From: Undaria pinnatifida
Taxonomy: Eukaryota > Sar > Phaeophyceae > Laminariales > Alariaceae
DNA length: 64,000 bases
Reading direction: 5' to 3'
NCBI GenBank assembly: GCA_012845835.1
Contig: JABAKD010000023.1
Coordinates: 6,957,147-7,021,146 of the forward strand
The position numbers were made by a program, and so were the translations under genes. Position 1 is the stretch's first letter, and each line of letters starts with the position of its first letter. Below are positions 23,101 through 27,607 of the stretch, piece by piece. The notes under the pieces are model-generated. The model did not search any database and was not told the DNA's origin. It saw only the letters and a program-made list of their open reading frames with translations.

Positions 23101-25733
23101 GGGGCGGGGGGGCGGAGGAGAGTGAGGTGGGTGGGTGGGTCGTGACGGCGGTGGTGGAGGGCGTGGTTTCCGGTGCCAAACCAGGCGTCTGATGTGCTGT
23201 GTCGCATTGTGTTCGCCGTGTTGTGTGAGGAGGTAAGGGAGGGTGGCGGTGGTTGAGGGGGGGAGCGGGAGGGGGAAGGGGGTAGGGGGGCAGGGGGGTT
23301 TAATGGTAACAGCCTTTTCAGATTTCAGATGGGAAAACGTGGCGAAAAAAAAGAAGATTCCACAGCCCGGGCTGCTGGGGGAGGTGAAATGCCGTTATGC
23401 CCGAAGCAGCGCAAATTGAAAAGAGGCGTACGACACGCGCAGTACGACGATACCGTGTTGGTACTGCTGGTCACAAATACTGAACTGAAACAGCCACCCC
23501 CTGGTCGCCCTGCTACTAACCGCAAAAATGGCCCCGCACCAAACGGGGGGCGACCGCGGATACGGTACGGACGTCACTTTCCGACAAGGATCCGGTTGAT
23601 GGCACTCGTTCCATTGACCCTCGACAAGACATGCGTCAAAGCACCCCCACACTGAAAACCAGTGTATTCCGTTTGAACAGGCCTTGACGGGTCACCGCTT
23701 GACAATCAACCTACGTCTTCGTTTTTCGGGGCCTTTTCTTCGCAGCGGTGGCTCAAGGAGGTCACACGCGCGAGTGGCCCACCCCCCTGCTGCGTTGCCG
23801 TCTTAACGCCTTTACCGCTGGAAACCTTTTTGCGGAACAAATTCACTTGAAGTTAGTACAGGGAGGGATTTTTGGGCTCCAAAGGGTTAACGCCTTCACT
23901 GCTGGAAACCTATTTTGGGGACAAAATTACTTGAAGTTAGTATGGGCAGCGATCTGTGGGCTCTAAAGGGAGTTAACCTTTCGTGCCGTTTTTGAGGATC
24001 AAATATATACCACGCGCGAGCGACCTTCGGTAAATTTTGTGCAACTACTGTATATTAGCGAAACATAGATGGACCACGCAGCTTACAAAGTTGAGTTTCA
24101 ACCATTCAATCGGTCGTACTCACAGCTGACGTTGTTCAATTAAAATGTTGTGATATGAATCCGCGACGGAGTGGGGTTAGCTACAGGTACCCTACTCCAA
24201 AGAAATCGCCCAAAGCGCTTGTATATATATATTTTTTTTTAGTTCATTTTTTTTCAGAGAGATACAGAGCCGCTCATGCGAGCGGGCCCAAAGGACGTGG
24301 TAGTGAAAACTAGGGCATTAACATAGCCCCTACCGCCGCAGCCCTGGGCAAAATTCATTCCTATACTATTTCCAAGAAAATTGTCCCCGAAAACGGGTTT
24401 CCAGTTCTAAAGGCGTTAACGTTGCTGCAACTGGGTACCCAAAGAGGAACTCGTACATCACCGTGAAAAAAAACAAACAGACCAACATCATCACATGTCA
24501 CCGTATCATAAATCGTCCAAGGAAAGTAGGCCTGAACGTTTCCATCCGGCGCTTTTATGTCTGTATTTTCTCTCTCCCGAAGGACGGGGCTTTTGAAAAT
24601 CCAAAAAATCGTCCGCGAGCGTCATTTCAATTCAGCACATATTAGTACCTTGGGCTAAAGAGCTAGAAACCGGGCAGGAAACCGGGTGATGCGAAAAGCT
24701 TCTTGAAAGGGCCAGCGGAAAGCAAGAGGGAAAACTTTTTATCAATTCCCCCCGAAATAAATAATCATGGTCGATCTGTCAAGCCCGAAGCAAAAGCCTG
24801 TCTGGGCCAGTCGGACCAAAGAGTCCGGGAAAGCAAGCCACGGTTGGGCTGTTCGTATCGGCCACCGCATACGAGTTCAGAAGGTATTATATATTACCTA
24901 AACCTAAGGCAAATGGTTCCAGCGTTTTTTTTTTCATCGGGGTTTGTTTTGGGGCGAAGTGTGTAAGGTTCCATGAGCGAAGATCTCCACAAAGAGTAAG
25001 GGTCCCACTTCTTACAAAAAATTCTGTCCCCCCCCCCCATGAGTCTTACGAGCGGCTCTTGGAAGGATGTAGTTCACTCTGTATGCGACTCGCCGAGCAC
25101 CGCACGGCGCTCCTAGCTTGGCGCCAGCAATGTTCGCCTGGTTGGTGAAAGCCCGACGTGCTCGGTCCCAGCATAGTAGGGGTGCGAGGGTCTATGGTCA
25201 TATGACTACGGCCATGCACACATTGAGTACCCCCCCCCCCCCCCCCCCTACCCCCACCCCCACCCCCACCCACATACAAACCTTACCTCATCCTCATCCC
25301 CAAGGATGTCAAGCCTCAAAGCTTCTGGAACTCCTTCCCCCGGCTGCCCAGCCCCTACCACTCCACCGCCACCATGCCTAGACTTTTCGCCGAACGGGAT
25401 AATCTTGTGAAGGCGATTGACGTATCCATTACCCCAGGCCAGGTTCACCAGTCCCGACGCCAAACACACCGACCCCACGGCGGCGATAACGAGGTTTCGA
25501 CGTCCGGCGCGGTGAGAGAGGGACAGGGCGGTGGACCGCGGCCGTGGTGCCCCCCCCGTCGGGCTTGTGCTCCCCGTAGCGCTCAGGGGGCGGCGGGTGG
25601 TGGTGGTGGTGGTGTTGCTGTTGCTGTTGCTGCTGCTGTTGCTGTTGATGTTGTCGTTGATGTTGCTGGTGTTGTAGTCGTTGTAGTCGTTGGTGATGTC
25701 CACCACCGCCGTTTCCGGTGGAATTTTTTCCAT
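1827..25733 (-). CDS. Nucleotide-diphospho-sugar transferase (GT77/DUF271-like), whole gene span
   Basis: An eight-exon model: 25733-25287, 22786-20955, 18846-17693, 15821-15732, 13614-13426, 7459-7319, 4833-4765 and 2030-1827. All seven introns are GT-AG and phase 0, which strongly supports the joins. The product, about 1370 residues, would be a type II membrane protein: a short cytoplasmic tail, one transmembrane anchor, a long low-complexity stem plus an unrecognised region, then a complete DUF271 domain. Family members transfer sugars from nucleotide donors, often in the Golgi. Domain motifs in order are VVIVTSVNCGYLD, VLFVAMDEVAF, WTDVDMVW, CTCFMYLEHTP and VVHNNWIIGHDAKKRRF. Two frame breaks at poly-G runs (exons 2 and 3) are probably run-length errors but could be real. 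The donor sugar cannot be told from sequence. The family call is secure; the model of exons 2-3 is less so. Confidence 0.85.
2440..2850 (-). repeat. ~85-bp unit array, four to five diverged units
   Basis: Units read on the plus strand as CCCTTTAGAGCCCT, CCCTCCCTA, CTAATT(C)CAAGT, ATTTTGTC, AAACGGGTTTCCAGCTG and TAAAGGCGTTAAGC. This is a diverged subfamily: other loci have CCAGTAGTGAAGGCGTTAACCC in the same position. It lies inside GT77 intron 7. Confidence 0.8.
2975..3345 (+). repeat. G-tract-linked tandem repeat (R5)
   Basis: Three units of about 58 bp, each a G-run followed by GTACTCAGTTTGTGCATGG, CCGTAACTGTATTACC and AGACCCTCGGG. They are followed by a longer related unit with CTTAGTCATTTGACC, GACCACGCATC and AGCACCGTTCCTACTCCTAA. 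Relatives lie at 3655-3720, 4960-5060, 5177-5250, 17515-17640 (minus strand) and 54365-54515. Confidence 0.8.
3719..3865 (+). repeat. Dispersed repeat R6
   Basis: Shares blocks such as AACGCCGGGA, AAGCAGCGC(C/G)GTGAGG and GGCATGAAGGG with 16835-17000 (minus), 25070-25225 (minus) and 26120-26270 (plus). The copies at 17 kb and 25 kb run into, or lie near, a TTGAGTACCCCC poly-C run, so R6 and the G-tract repeats R5 probably travel together. The 98-codon open frame from 3784 is a by-product of the repeat. Confidence 0.65.
4199..4410 (+). repeat. (CCCGA)n microsatellite, about 35 units
   Basis: An almost pure CCCGA tandem, longer than the copy at 784. It ends in CGCCCCGCCACGCC variants and is followed by CCCGTGAGATCC. 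It lies within GT77 intron 7. The pentamer is open in several frames and so creates long spurious Arg/Pro/Asp and Gly/Arg/Val frames. Confidence 0.95.
4765..4833 (-). CDS. GT77 gene, exon 7
   Basis: 23 codons: AAFQQPLVEMQKAG, then LTLDIVPAE. The acceptor is CTTTCCCCAG before GCGGCT and the donor is GAG before GTATGAAAG. Together with exon 6, which ends KAEQNQ, it rebuilds the family segment (N/D)Q-x-x-F-N/Q-x-x-L, followed by the strand leading into exon 8. Phase 0 at both ends. Too short to call alone; its position and both joins make it secure. Confidence 0.88.
6423..6445 (+). repeat. Short CCCTAA telomere-like run
   Basis: Reads AACTAACCCTAACCCTAGCCC, about three imperfect units of the plant/brown-algal type CCCTAAA motif lacking one A. 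It is too short to be an internal telomere. It resembles GTTAGGGTTAG near 11915 and AGGGCTAGGGTTGG near 15080. Confidence 0.4.
6900..7160 (+). repeat. ~85-bp unit array, three units
   Basis: Three head-to-tail units with TTAACGCCTTCACTACTGG, then ACCCTTTTTGGGG, TTACTTGAAGTTAGTAT and GGGAGGGATTTTTGGGCTCT. The array runs straight into a truncated MITE (7161-7228, minus orientation), so the two elements share an edge here. Confidence 0.85.
7161..7228 (-). mobile_element. MITE M1, truncated end
   Basis: Shows AGGGAACCCCGTCATTCAGAAA and then TTCACCTCTCTATCGCAGCACGCGTC: the left terminal inverted repeat and first internal block of M1 in reverse orientation. The rest of the element is missing and is replaced by the ~85-bp array. 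Confidence 0.7.
7319..7459 (-). CDS. GT77 gene, exon 6
   Basis: 47 codons: SEVMLQIDGKENNK, then CTCFMYLEHTPNAVQLLEMW and KHEIVASKAEQNQ. The acceptor is GATGCCATAG before TCCGAGG and the donor is AACCAG before GTGAGGGG. This is the conserved segment after the DxD domain: a substrate-side strand, then CTGF-like, a T/P turn and an L-x-x-W helix. A Cys (CTCF) sits where most relatives carry Gly (CTGF), which is a possible functional oddity. A later acceptor at CTGCAG (exon from 7441) is also possible, but SEVMLQ fits the family better. Confidence 0.9.
7460..8215 (-). repeat. Intronic tandem of exon-6 edge copies
   Basis: About four units of 150-170 bp lie immediately upstream of exon 6. Each has ACCTCGAGACTATGG or a variant (the exon-6 acceptor plus its first codons), then an A-run, CGCGACCAAAACAAAGTACATC, a G-run, and CGTTTCTCGGTTTCTTC(A/T)GCA. 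The farthest upstream piece (about 8170-8206) still matches the exon beyond the acceptor: it reads LQIDRKTISKC against LQIDGKENNKC in the real exon. Confidence 0.8.
9345..9445 (+). repeat. ~85-bp unit, single copy
   Basis: One unit with CTGGAAGCCCGTTTTTTGGGGAC, AAAATTACCTGGATTAAGTATA, GGGAGGGGTTCGGGGGCTCT and AAAGGGG. Its variant (GGTTCGGGGGCTCT) matches the single unit at 11815-11910, so these two share a subfamily. Confidence 0.75.
9785..10225 (-). repeat. ~85-bp unit array, five units
   Basis: Five tandem units with TTAACCCC, TTTAGAGCCC, CCCTCCCTATACTAACTTCAA, GTAAATTTGTCCCC and TTTCCAGTAGTGAAGGCG. This is the best-preserved array in the window and gives a clear consensus. It ends at CATGAACCCCCCCGACGC, next to the MITE at 10240. 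Confidence 0.88.
10240..10675 (+). mobile_element. MITE M1 interrupted by R4
   Basis: M1 sequence runs from GTGGCACTTTTGGTCTGAAAC to CATCCGGTATACACATGCAGCAG and resumes at TTTTTCTCCAAATCATT through TTAAGCGCTCCC. Between them (about 10408-10560) sits foreign sequence with GTTCGACGAATTTCGGGTC and ACTCATCTTTGCAAGCTGCG, the core of dispersed repeat R4. R4 therefore inserted after this MITE did. The right inverted repeat is partly rearranged. Confidence 0.7.
11385..11825 (+). repeat. ~110-bp tandem array with paired TGACGTCA motifs
   Basis: Four units. Each has CAAATCGGCATCTCCCGTT, TGTACTA(A/G)(C/A)AGCTATATGCAG, TGATACACAT, a T-rich stretch, TTCAACCATTTYACC and TGACGTCATCATGACGTCAT or a variant of it. 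TGACGTCA is the palindromic bZIP (CREB/ATF-like) half-site pair; two sit 3-4 bp apart in each unit. The array lies in GT77 intron 5. Whether it acts as a regulatory element is unknown. Confidence 0.85.
11815..11910 (+). repeat. ~85-bp unit, single copy
   Basis: A single unit directly abutting the TGACGTCA array: ATTAACCCCTCTACCACTG, AAACCCGTTTTTGGGGAC, ACTTGGATTTAGTATAGGGA and GGGGTTCGGGGGCTCTAAAA. Confidence 0.75.
13265..13385 (+). repeat. (GGGTT)n tract
   Basis: About 22 imperfect GGGTT/GGTTT/GGATG pentamers between a normal intron stretch and the donor side of exon 5. It could form G-quadruplexes on the non-transcribed strand of the GT77 gene. It is not the TTTAGGG telomere motif. Confidence 0.85.
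13426..13614 (-). CDS. GT77 gene, exon 5 (DxD exon)
   Basis: 63 codons. The acceptor is GCTGCTGTAG before GGGCGAC and the donor is ACAGAG before GTGAGC. It reads GRHKAIKAGQWGDG, then VVRPDILLRILGQGYTV, LWTDVDMVWKGNPLPLMPN and MGPDNTE. The DVD triplet (13494-13486) in W-T-D-x-D-x-V-W is the metal- and nucleotide-sugar-binding DxD motif of DUF271/GT77 enzymes. The RP-x-(I/L)-L helix before it and the NPLP turn after it match the family pattern. Phase 0 at both ends. It is the key evidence that the enzyme core is intact. Confidence 0.95.
13950..14205 (-). repeat. ~85-bp unit array, three units
   Basis: Three head-to-tail units with CCCTTTAGAGCCCAAAAAT, CTAACTTCA(A/C)(G/T)TA, TTTGTC and TTTCCAGTAGTGAAGGCG. 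The third carries the GTTGTAAAGGCGTTAAG subfamily end seen at 2440-2850. Confidence 0.85.
14450..14630 (-). repeat. Dispersed repeat R4, long copy
   Basis: Reverse-strand match to 30730-30905 over most of its length: TTGACCCTGATAGCTACACT, GGGGAGTCGCCGACCTATAT, CACACAGCTTGCAAAGATGAG and GACGAAATCTTCGATCTC. These two and 44555-44700 form a longer, better conserved R4 subfamily than the others. Confidence 0.8.
15732..15821 (-). CDS. GT77 gene, exon 4 (exon B)
   Basis: 30 codons: VLFVAMDEVAFDYMDEMAPG, then CVALIQGGDS. The acceptor is GCCTGCTAG before GTTCTG and the donor is GACTCG before GTGAGACC. In the family this strand-turn-helix follows the first motif directly (VLFVAMDEVA corresponds to the usual V-L-(I/V)-x-(A/S)-x-D-x-x-(A/T) pattern). 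Phase 0 at both ends. Three decayed copies of this exon lie just upstream in the same intron. Confidence 0.92.
16075..16160 (-). pseudogene. Decayed copy B' of exon 4 with its acceptor
   Basis: Reads VMFLAADEVW, then loses frame by a small deletion before the TACATGGATGAGAT remnant. About 45 bases of upstream intron, including CCCCATGTCGAATAACG and the CCTGCTAG acceptor, match those of the real exon almost base for base. The duplicated unit was therefore intron plus exon, not a processed copy. Confidence 0.85.
16255..16290 (-). pseudogene. Decayed copy B'' of exon 4
   Basis: Follows a weak acceptor (GTTAG) and reads ALFVEMDEVVYMP before running into a G/C homopolymer (16241-16254). The open part is short but undisrupted, so of the three relics it is the one least clearly dead. 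Confidence 0.75.
16447..16498 (-). pseudogene. Decayed copy B''' of exon 4
   Basis: After CCTGTTAG reads TLFVA and then an in-frame stop (TGA from a lost A). Beyond it ATCCTACATGACTGAGATGCC still matches the YMDEMA part of the real exon. Confidence 0.75.
17103..17196 (-). pseudogene. Decayed copy A'' of the GT77 exon-3 core
   Basis: Reads VILTSIGFSDLD; then one extra base shifts the frame, after which AANVLLSVRWHSDAK continues up to a GTAACG donor. The live exon has VIVTSVNCGYLDMAAN and FLLSVRRHSDAK followed by GTAAGG. This one-base frameshift means the copy cannot encode the motif unless it is an assembly error. Confidence 0.88.
17283..17340 (-). pseudogene. Decayed copy A' of the GT77 exon-3 core
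   Basis: Reads TAANFLLVF and then diverges. The end, ACAGCAACGCTAAGGTG, still matches the live exon's ACAGCGACGCTAAGGTA, including the splice donor. Only the last third of the exon core is left. Confidence 0.8.
17515..17690 (-). repeat. R5 repeat copy beside the exon-3 donor
   Basis: Reverse copy of the G-tract repeat (CAATTTGTCGCTTGCC, TTGGTCGTTTGACC, GGAGCACCGTTCCTACTTC) joined to C-runs at 17640-17668. It sits only about 20 bases past the exon-3 donor. Confidence 0.7.
17693..18846 (-). CDS. GT77 gene, exon 3 (start of catalytic domain)
   Basis: Starts after the acceptor ACACATTTAG with VWCNRPMLATARRLGTGLSR, continues through an ALLMDGTRLVRSTF stretch, a long Gly/Glu/Arg/Lys-rich linker and a Val/Gly/Asp-rich part (trinucleotide repeats 17880-18005), and ends PPIYVLDHVSSKA, then VVIVTSVNCGYLDMAANFLL and SVRRHSDAK before GTAAGG. 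The last 35 residues are the first conserved block of the DUF271 domain. Length is 1154 bases, one short of a phase-0 exon. The frame of the first part (18846 to about 18500) and that of the last part (18403 to 17693) are joined across G-runs near 18497-18507 and 18612-18640, so a miscounted homopolymer is the likely cause. Confidence 0.75.
18847..20954 (-). other. GT77 intron 2
   Basis: No exon seen. It contains repeats of about 150-180 bp with CGTGCGGATTTCTAGGGGTTTCCAG (18940-19090 and 19120-19260; related 20470-20640), a (CAG)5-like stretch (19496-19512), a two-copy tandem of ~112 bp (19860-20085), A-runs and an R4 copy (20740-20850). Confidence 0.65.
19860..20085 (+). repeat. Two-copy tandem, ~112 bp
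   Basis: Two adjacent units share CCTCTCCTT(C/T)GCCCATTG, TAGCGTGCCAGCACCGATTC, GAACCT(T/C)CG(T/C)TGAGGGGG and GCTACTGCATGCGTGTCTCG with few changes. A recent local duplication within GT77 intron 2. Confidence 0.85.
20955..22786 (-). CDS. GT77 gene, exon 2 (stem and unrecognised region)
   Basis: Starts after the acceptor GCACATTAG with TPAAATTSPRPPP, then VAGAALLVAIKGG, LATLRLWSDIVLAADAS, a poly-Gly tract of over 100 residues encoded by (ACC)n on the plus strand, PRVWILSADVEVVKTVRES, an acidic (Glu)n run, KKKWLDEIEDDFHGYDD, a nuclear-signal-like Lys/Arg cluster, Ala/Gln repeats, PSWSDVLEIFLSANPGVQV and finally KGEWLSDKLVAQ before GTTAGTAAG. The non-repetitive blocks look protein-like, but I do not recognise the domain. 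The length (1832) is one short of phase 0; the two open frames meet at the G-runs 21572-21593. The intervening low-complexity makes exact boundaries uncertain. Confidence 0.65.
22271..22560 (+). repeat. (ACC)n/(CCA)n trinucleotide repeat coding poly-Gly
   Basis: The longest pure trinucleotide run in the window (core 22411-22550). On the minus strand it is GGT repeats encoding poly-Gly within GT77 exon 2, with imperfect GGC/GTT units on the right. Such a run is slippage-prone, so length variation between individuals is expected. Confidence 0.95.
23100..23188 (-). pseudogene. Partial copy of the exon-2 start
   Basis: After a CACATCAG acceptor reads TPGLAPETTPSTTAVTTHPP, resembling TPAAATTSPRPPPTTTPTP at the accepted exon 2. 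Upstream intron sequence (GGCGTCTGATGTGCTGTG against GGCGTCTAATGTGCAGTG on the plus strand) is also shared. It may be a duplicated exon edge, or an alternative first part of exon 2. Confidence 0.55.
23800..23975 (+). repeat. ~85-bp unit array, two units
   Basis: Two units: TTAACGCCTTTACCGCTGG and TTAACGCCTTCACTGCTGG, each followed by AAACC, a TTTTG(C/G)GG(A/G)ACAAA block, TTACTTGAAGTTAGTA and GGGCTC(C/T)AAAGGG. Confidence 0.85.
24315..24420 (-). repeat. ~85-bp unit, single copy
   Basis: Contains CATTCCTATACTATTTCCAAG, AAAATTGTCCCCG and ACGGGTTTCCAGTTCTAAAGG with CGTTAAC at the end. One isolated unit in GT77 intron 1. Confidence 0.7.
25070..25225 (-). repeat. Dispersed repeat R6 joined to a C-run
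   Basis: Shares CATGCGACTCGCCGA-like (here GTATGCGACTCGCCGAGCAC), GACGTGCTC and GGTGCGAGGGTCTATGGTC with 16835-17000. It ends TTGAGTACCCCC in an 18-base C-run, then (CCCCCA)n just outside the exon-1 donor. Confidence 0.7.
25287..25733 (-). CDS. GT77 gene, exon 1 (membrane anchor)
   Basis: 149 codons from ATG; an in-frame TGA lies 45 bases upstream. An Asn/Ser/Thr-rich tail (residues 1-46, with NDYNDYN and a TTTTTT run) is followed by Arg-rich sequence, then a hydrophobic segment at about residues 80-100 (NLVIAAVGSVCLASGLVNLA) that would serve as a type II signal anchor for the Golgi, then a luminal part ending LRLDILGDEDE. The donor is GATGAG before GTAAGG, phase 0, which fits the exon-2 acceptor. 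The link to exon 2 is inferred from phase, order and architecture; no domain crosses the join. Confidence 0.75.
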
Positions 25734-26401
25734 CGTCGTGGAGCGAGCGGCCTGCAGGCAGTCTGCCCGCTTACCTAGTCACCTGCACGAAACAAGCGAG
25801 CGAGAGATAACCACAGAGGGGTGGGGTATGTGCTCATTTCAGAATCATCCCACACTAGTGGTTACACTGCTTTTTTCCTTTTTTTTTCCTGAGCCCCTCT
25901 AGACTAAGCGTGAAACTATCGGCTTGTACGATAATTAACGCATATATATATATACTTTTCAGGACTCGTGCAAAATAACGTAGGTCGGGTTGAGCCAACG
26001 AACGCCTTCGAAGTCATGTATCGGGTGATGATGGATGATGGATGATACTGAGCTCCTCACGCCATGAGCTGAGAAACTTCTTGGAATCTGCTGCACCCCT
26101 AGCGGGGGATGCCTCTTCATGCAGACCCGTCGATCGCACACCCTCTGACGTCTGCAACGCCGGGACGGCGTACGCACGTCGGGTTTTAACCGACCAGAGG
26201 CGGGCGTCGCGTGCAACAAGCGCGAAGCAGCGCGGTGAGGTGTTCGGCGGCGACTGGCACGAAGGGTGAGCCGCATGAATCCTGCCGAGACCCACTTGTG
26301 AGGCAGCAGCCTTCAGGAAATTGTGCGTTGCACATGAGTGACAGCTTACAACTTACTAAGACCAAATAGGTGTTCTGGTGTGTTAACTTCCAGAGGCAGC
26401 A

Positions 26402-27300
26402 ATGCGTGCCCTGTCCATCCGTCTCGTGGGTACCTACCTTACCATACAAACACTACGAACATGGTATAATTCCCCATACCCTGAGTTAAGGTTTTCTACC
26501 CCACACACACCGATCAAACACCATCTTGGGTACCGCCCAAACAAAAAGAGAGAAAACGCAAAAAAGACCGTCCGCATCACTGACAAAGACAGCATTTTAT
26601 TACTACTATGCAACTGTCTCGTGGGTGCCTTACCGTACAGCGGTAAATACTGTGAACATGGCATCATCCCCCATATTACCCCGAGTCAAGCTTATCTACC
26701 CCCCCCACACTGATCTAGCTCGAACATCATCTTGCGTACCGCCGAAACAAAACGAGAGAAAACGCAAAAAAGACCGTCCGCATCACTGACAAGAGACAGC
26801 AAATAATTACTACTATGCAACTGTCTCGTGGGTGTCTTACCGTACACCGCTAAAATACTGTGAACATGGCATCATCCCCCTTATTACCCCGAGTTAATGG
26901 TATCTACCCCCCCCACACACCGATCGAACATCATCTCGGGCACCGCCGAAACGAAAAACGAAAGACGAGAGAAACAACAAAAGACCGTCGGCATCACATC
27001 CGGAGACAGCAGTGGGATACCCTATACCAGCAAAACTGATCCGTGGGTGCTTTACCATATCTAAACAATATGAACATGGCACCATCTCCCTTGCGGGGGG
27101 TTACAGTTCACCCCACATGGTCTAACTCGAATACCATCTTGGGCACCGCCGACACAAGACACGATAAAAACCCAAAAAGAAGGTCCATATCACTGGCCGA
27201 GACGGCAGTGGGTACAACATGAAACTCGGAACAAAACACGATAAAAACACAATTTAAGACGGTCCGTATAACTGACAAGAGACGGCAATGGGTGCTATGC
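26402..27300 (+). repeat. ~200-bp tandem array, four units and a part
   Basis: Units begin near 26412, 26607, 26819 and 27033, each with GTCTCGTGGGTG(C/T)CTTACCGTA or GATCCGTGGGTGCTTTACC, then AA(T/A)ACTGTGAACATGGCAT, CATCCCCC, ATCTACCCCCCCCAC, ACCGCCGAAACAAAA and AAAAAAGACCGTCCGCATCACTG. The last units decay towards 27300 and abut the SINE at 27299. Confidence 0.85.
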
Positions 27301-27602
27301 CCGGTCGCCCCGGTGGCGTATCAGGTTATCCTCGAACCTGGTATATAGGTCAGTTTCGTGGGTTCGAGTCTCCCTGAGTGCATACACGTACACATCCGTA
27401 GGGACTTTTTCACGTGCACAAATCGACTTGCGGAAAGCGCGAGAGCGTGAGTTAGCAACGCTCGACGAAAAATCGACGAGCAGTGGGATTGCTGAACCCT
27501 GTGCGCGAAAAAAATTGAAGGCAAGAGCCGGGGGGAAGGGACGACACCTGTGGCCACGGCTTTTTTTGTCCAGAAGATGGAAAGTAGAGGTGTGTGAAAA
27601 AA
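27299..27602 (+). mobile_element. tRNA-derived SINE (S1), copy 1
   Basis: The head GCCCCGGTGGCGTATCAGG (A-box-like) and GGGTTCGAGTCTCCC (B box, GGTTCRANNC) sit at tRNA-like spacing. A body follows with GACTTGCGGAAAGCGCGAG, GACGAGCAGTGGGATTGCTG and ACGACACCTGTGGCCACGGC, ending in an A-rich tail. GCTAT is found on both sides (27294-27298 and 27603-27607), a likely target-site duplication. Copies at 44068 and 59677 share head, body and tail. Confidence 0.85.
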
Positions 27603-27607
27603 GCTAT

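Larger units (their letters stand above)
22787..25286 (-). other. GT77 intron 1
   Basis: Very G-rich on the plus strand from 22840 to 23300. It holds a partial copy of the exon-2 start (23100-23188), a protein-like but unassigned ORF of 108 codons on the plus strand (23329-23655), two ~85-bp units (23800-23975), a reversed R4 copy (24040-24150), a single ~85-bp unit (24315-24420) and an R6 copy (25070-25225). Confidence 0.65.

Noticed and set aside
22208-23125. 305-codon Thr-rich and 136-codon His-rich plus-strand frames
   Set aside because: They come from the (ACC)n repeat that encodes poly-Gly on the minus strand.
27303-27385. A tRNA gene at the SINE head
   Set aside because: A and B boxes are present but the acceptor stem does not close, and the same head precedes a shared 200-base body in three copies.
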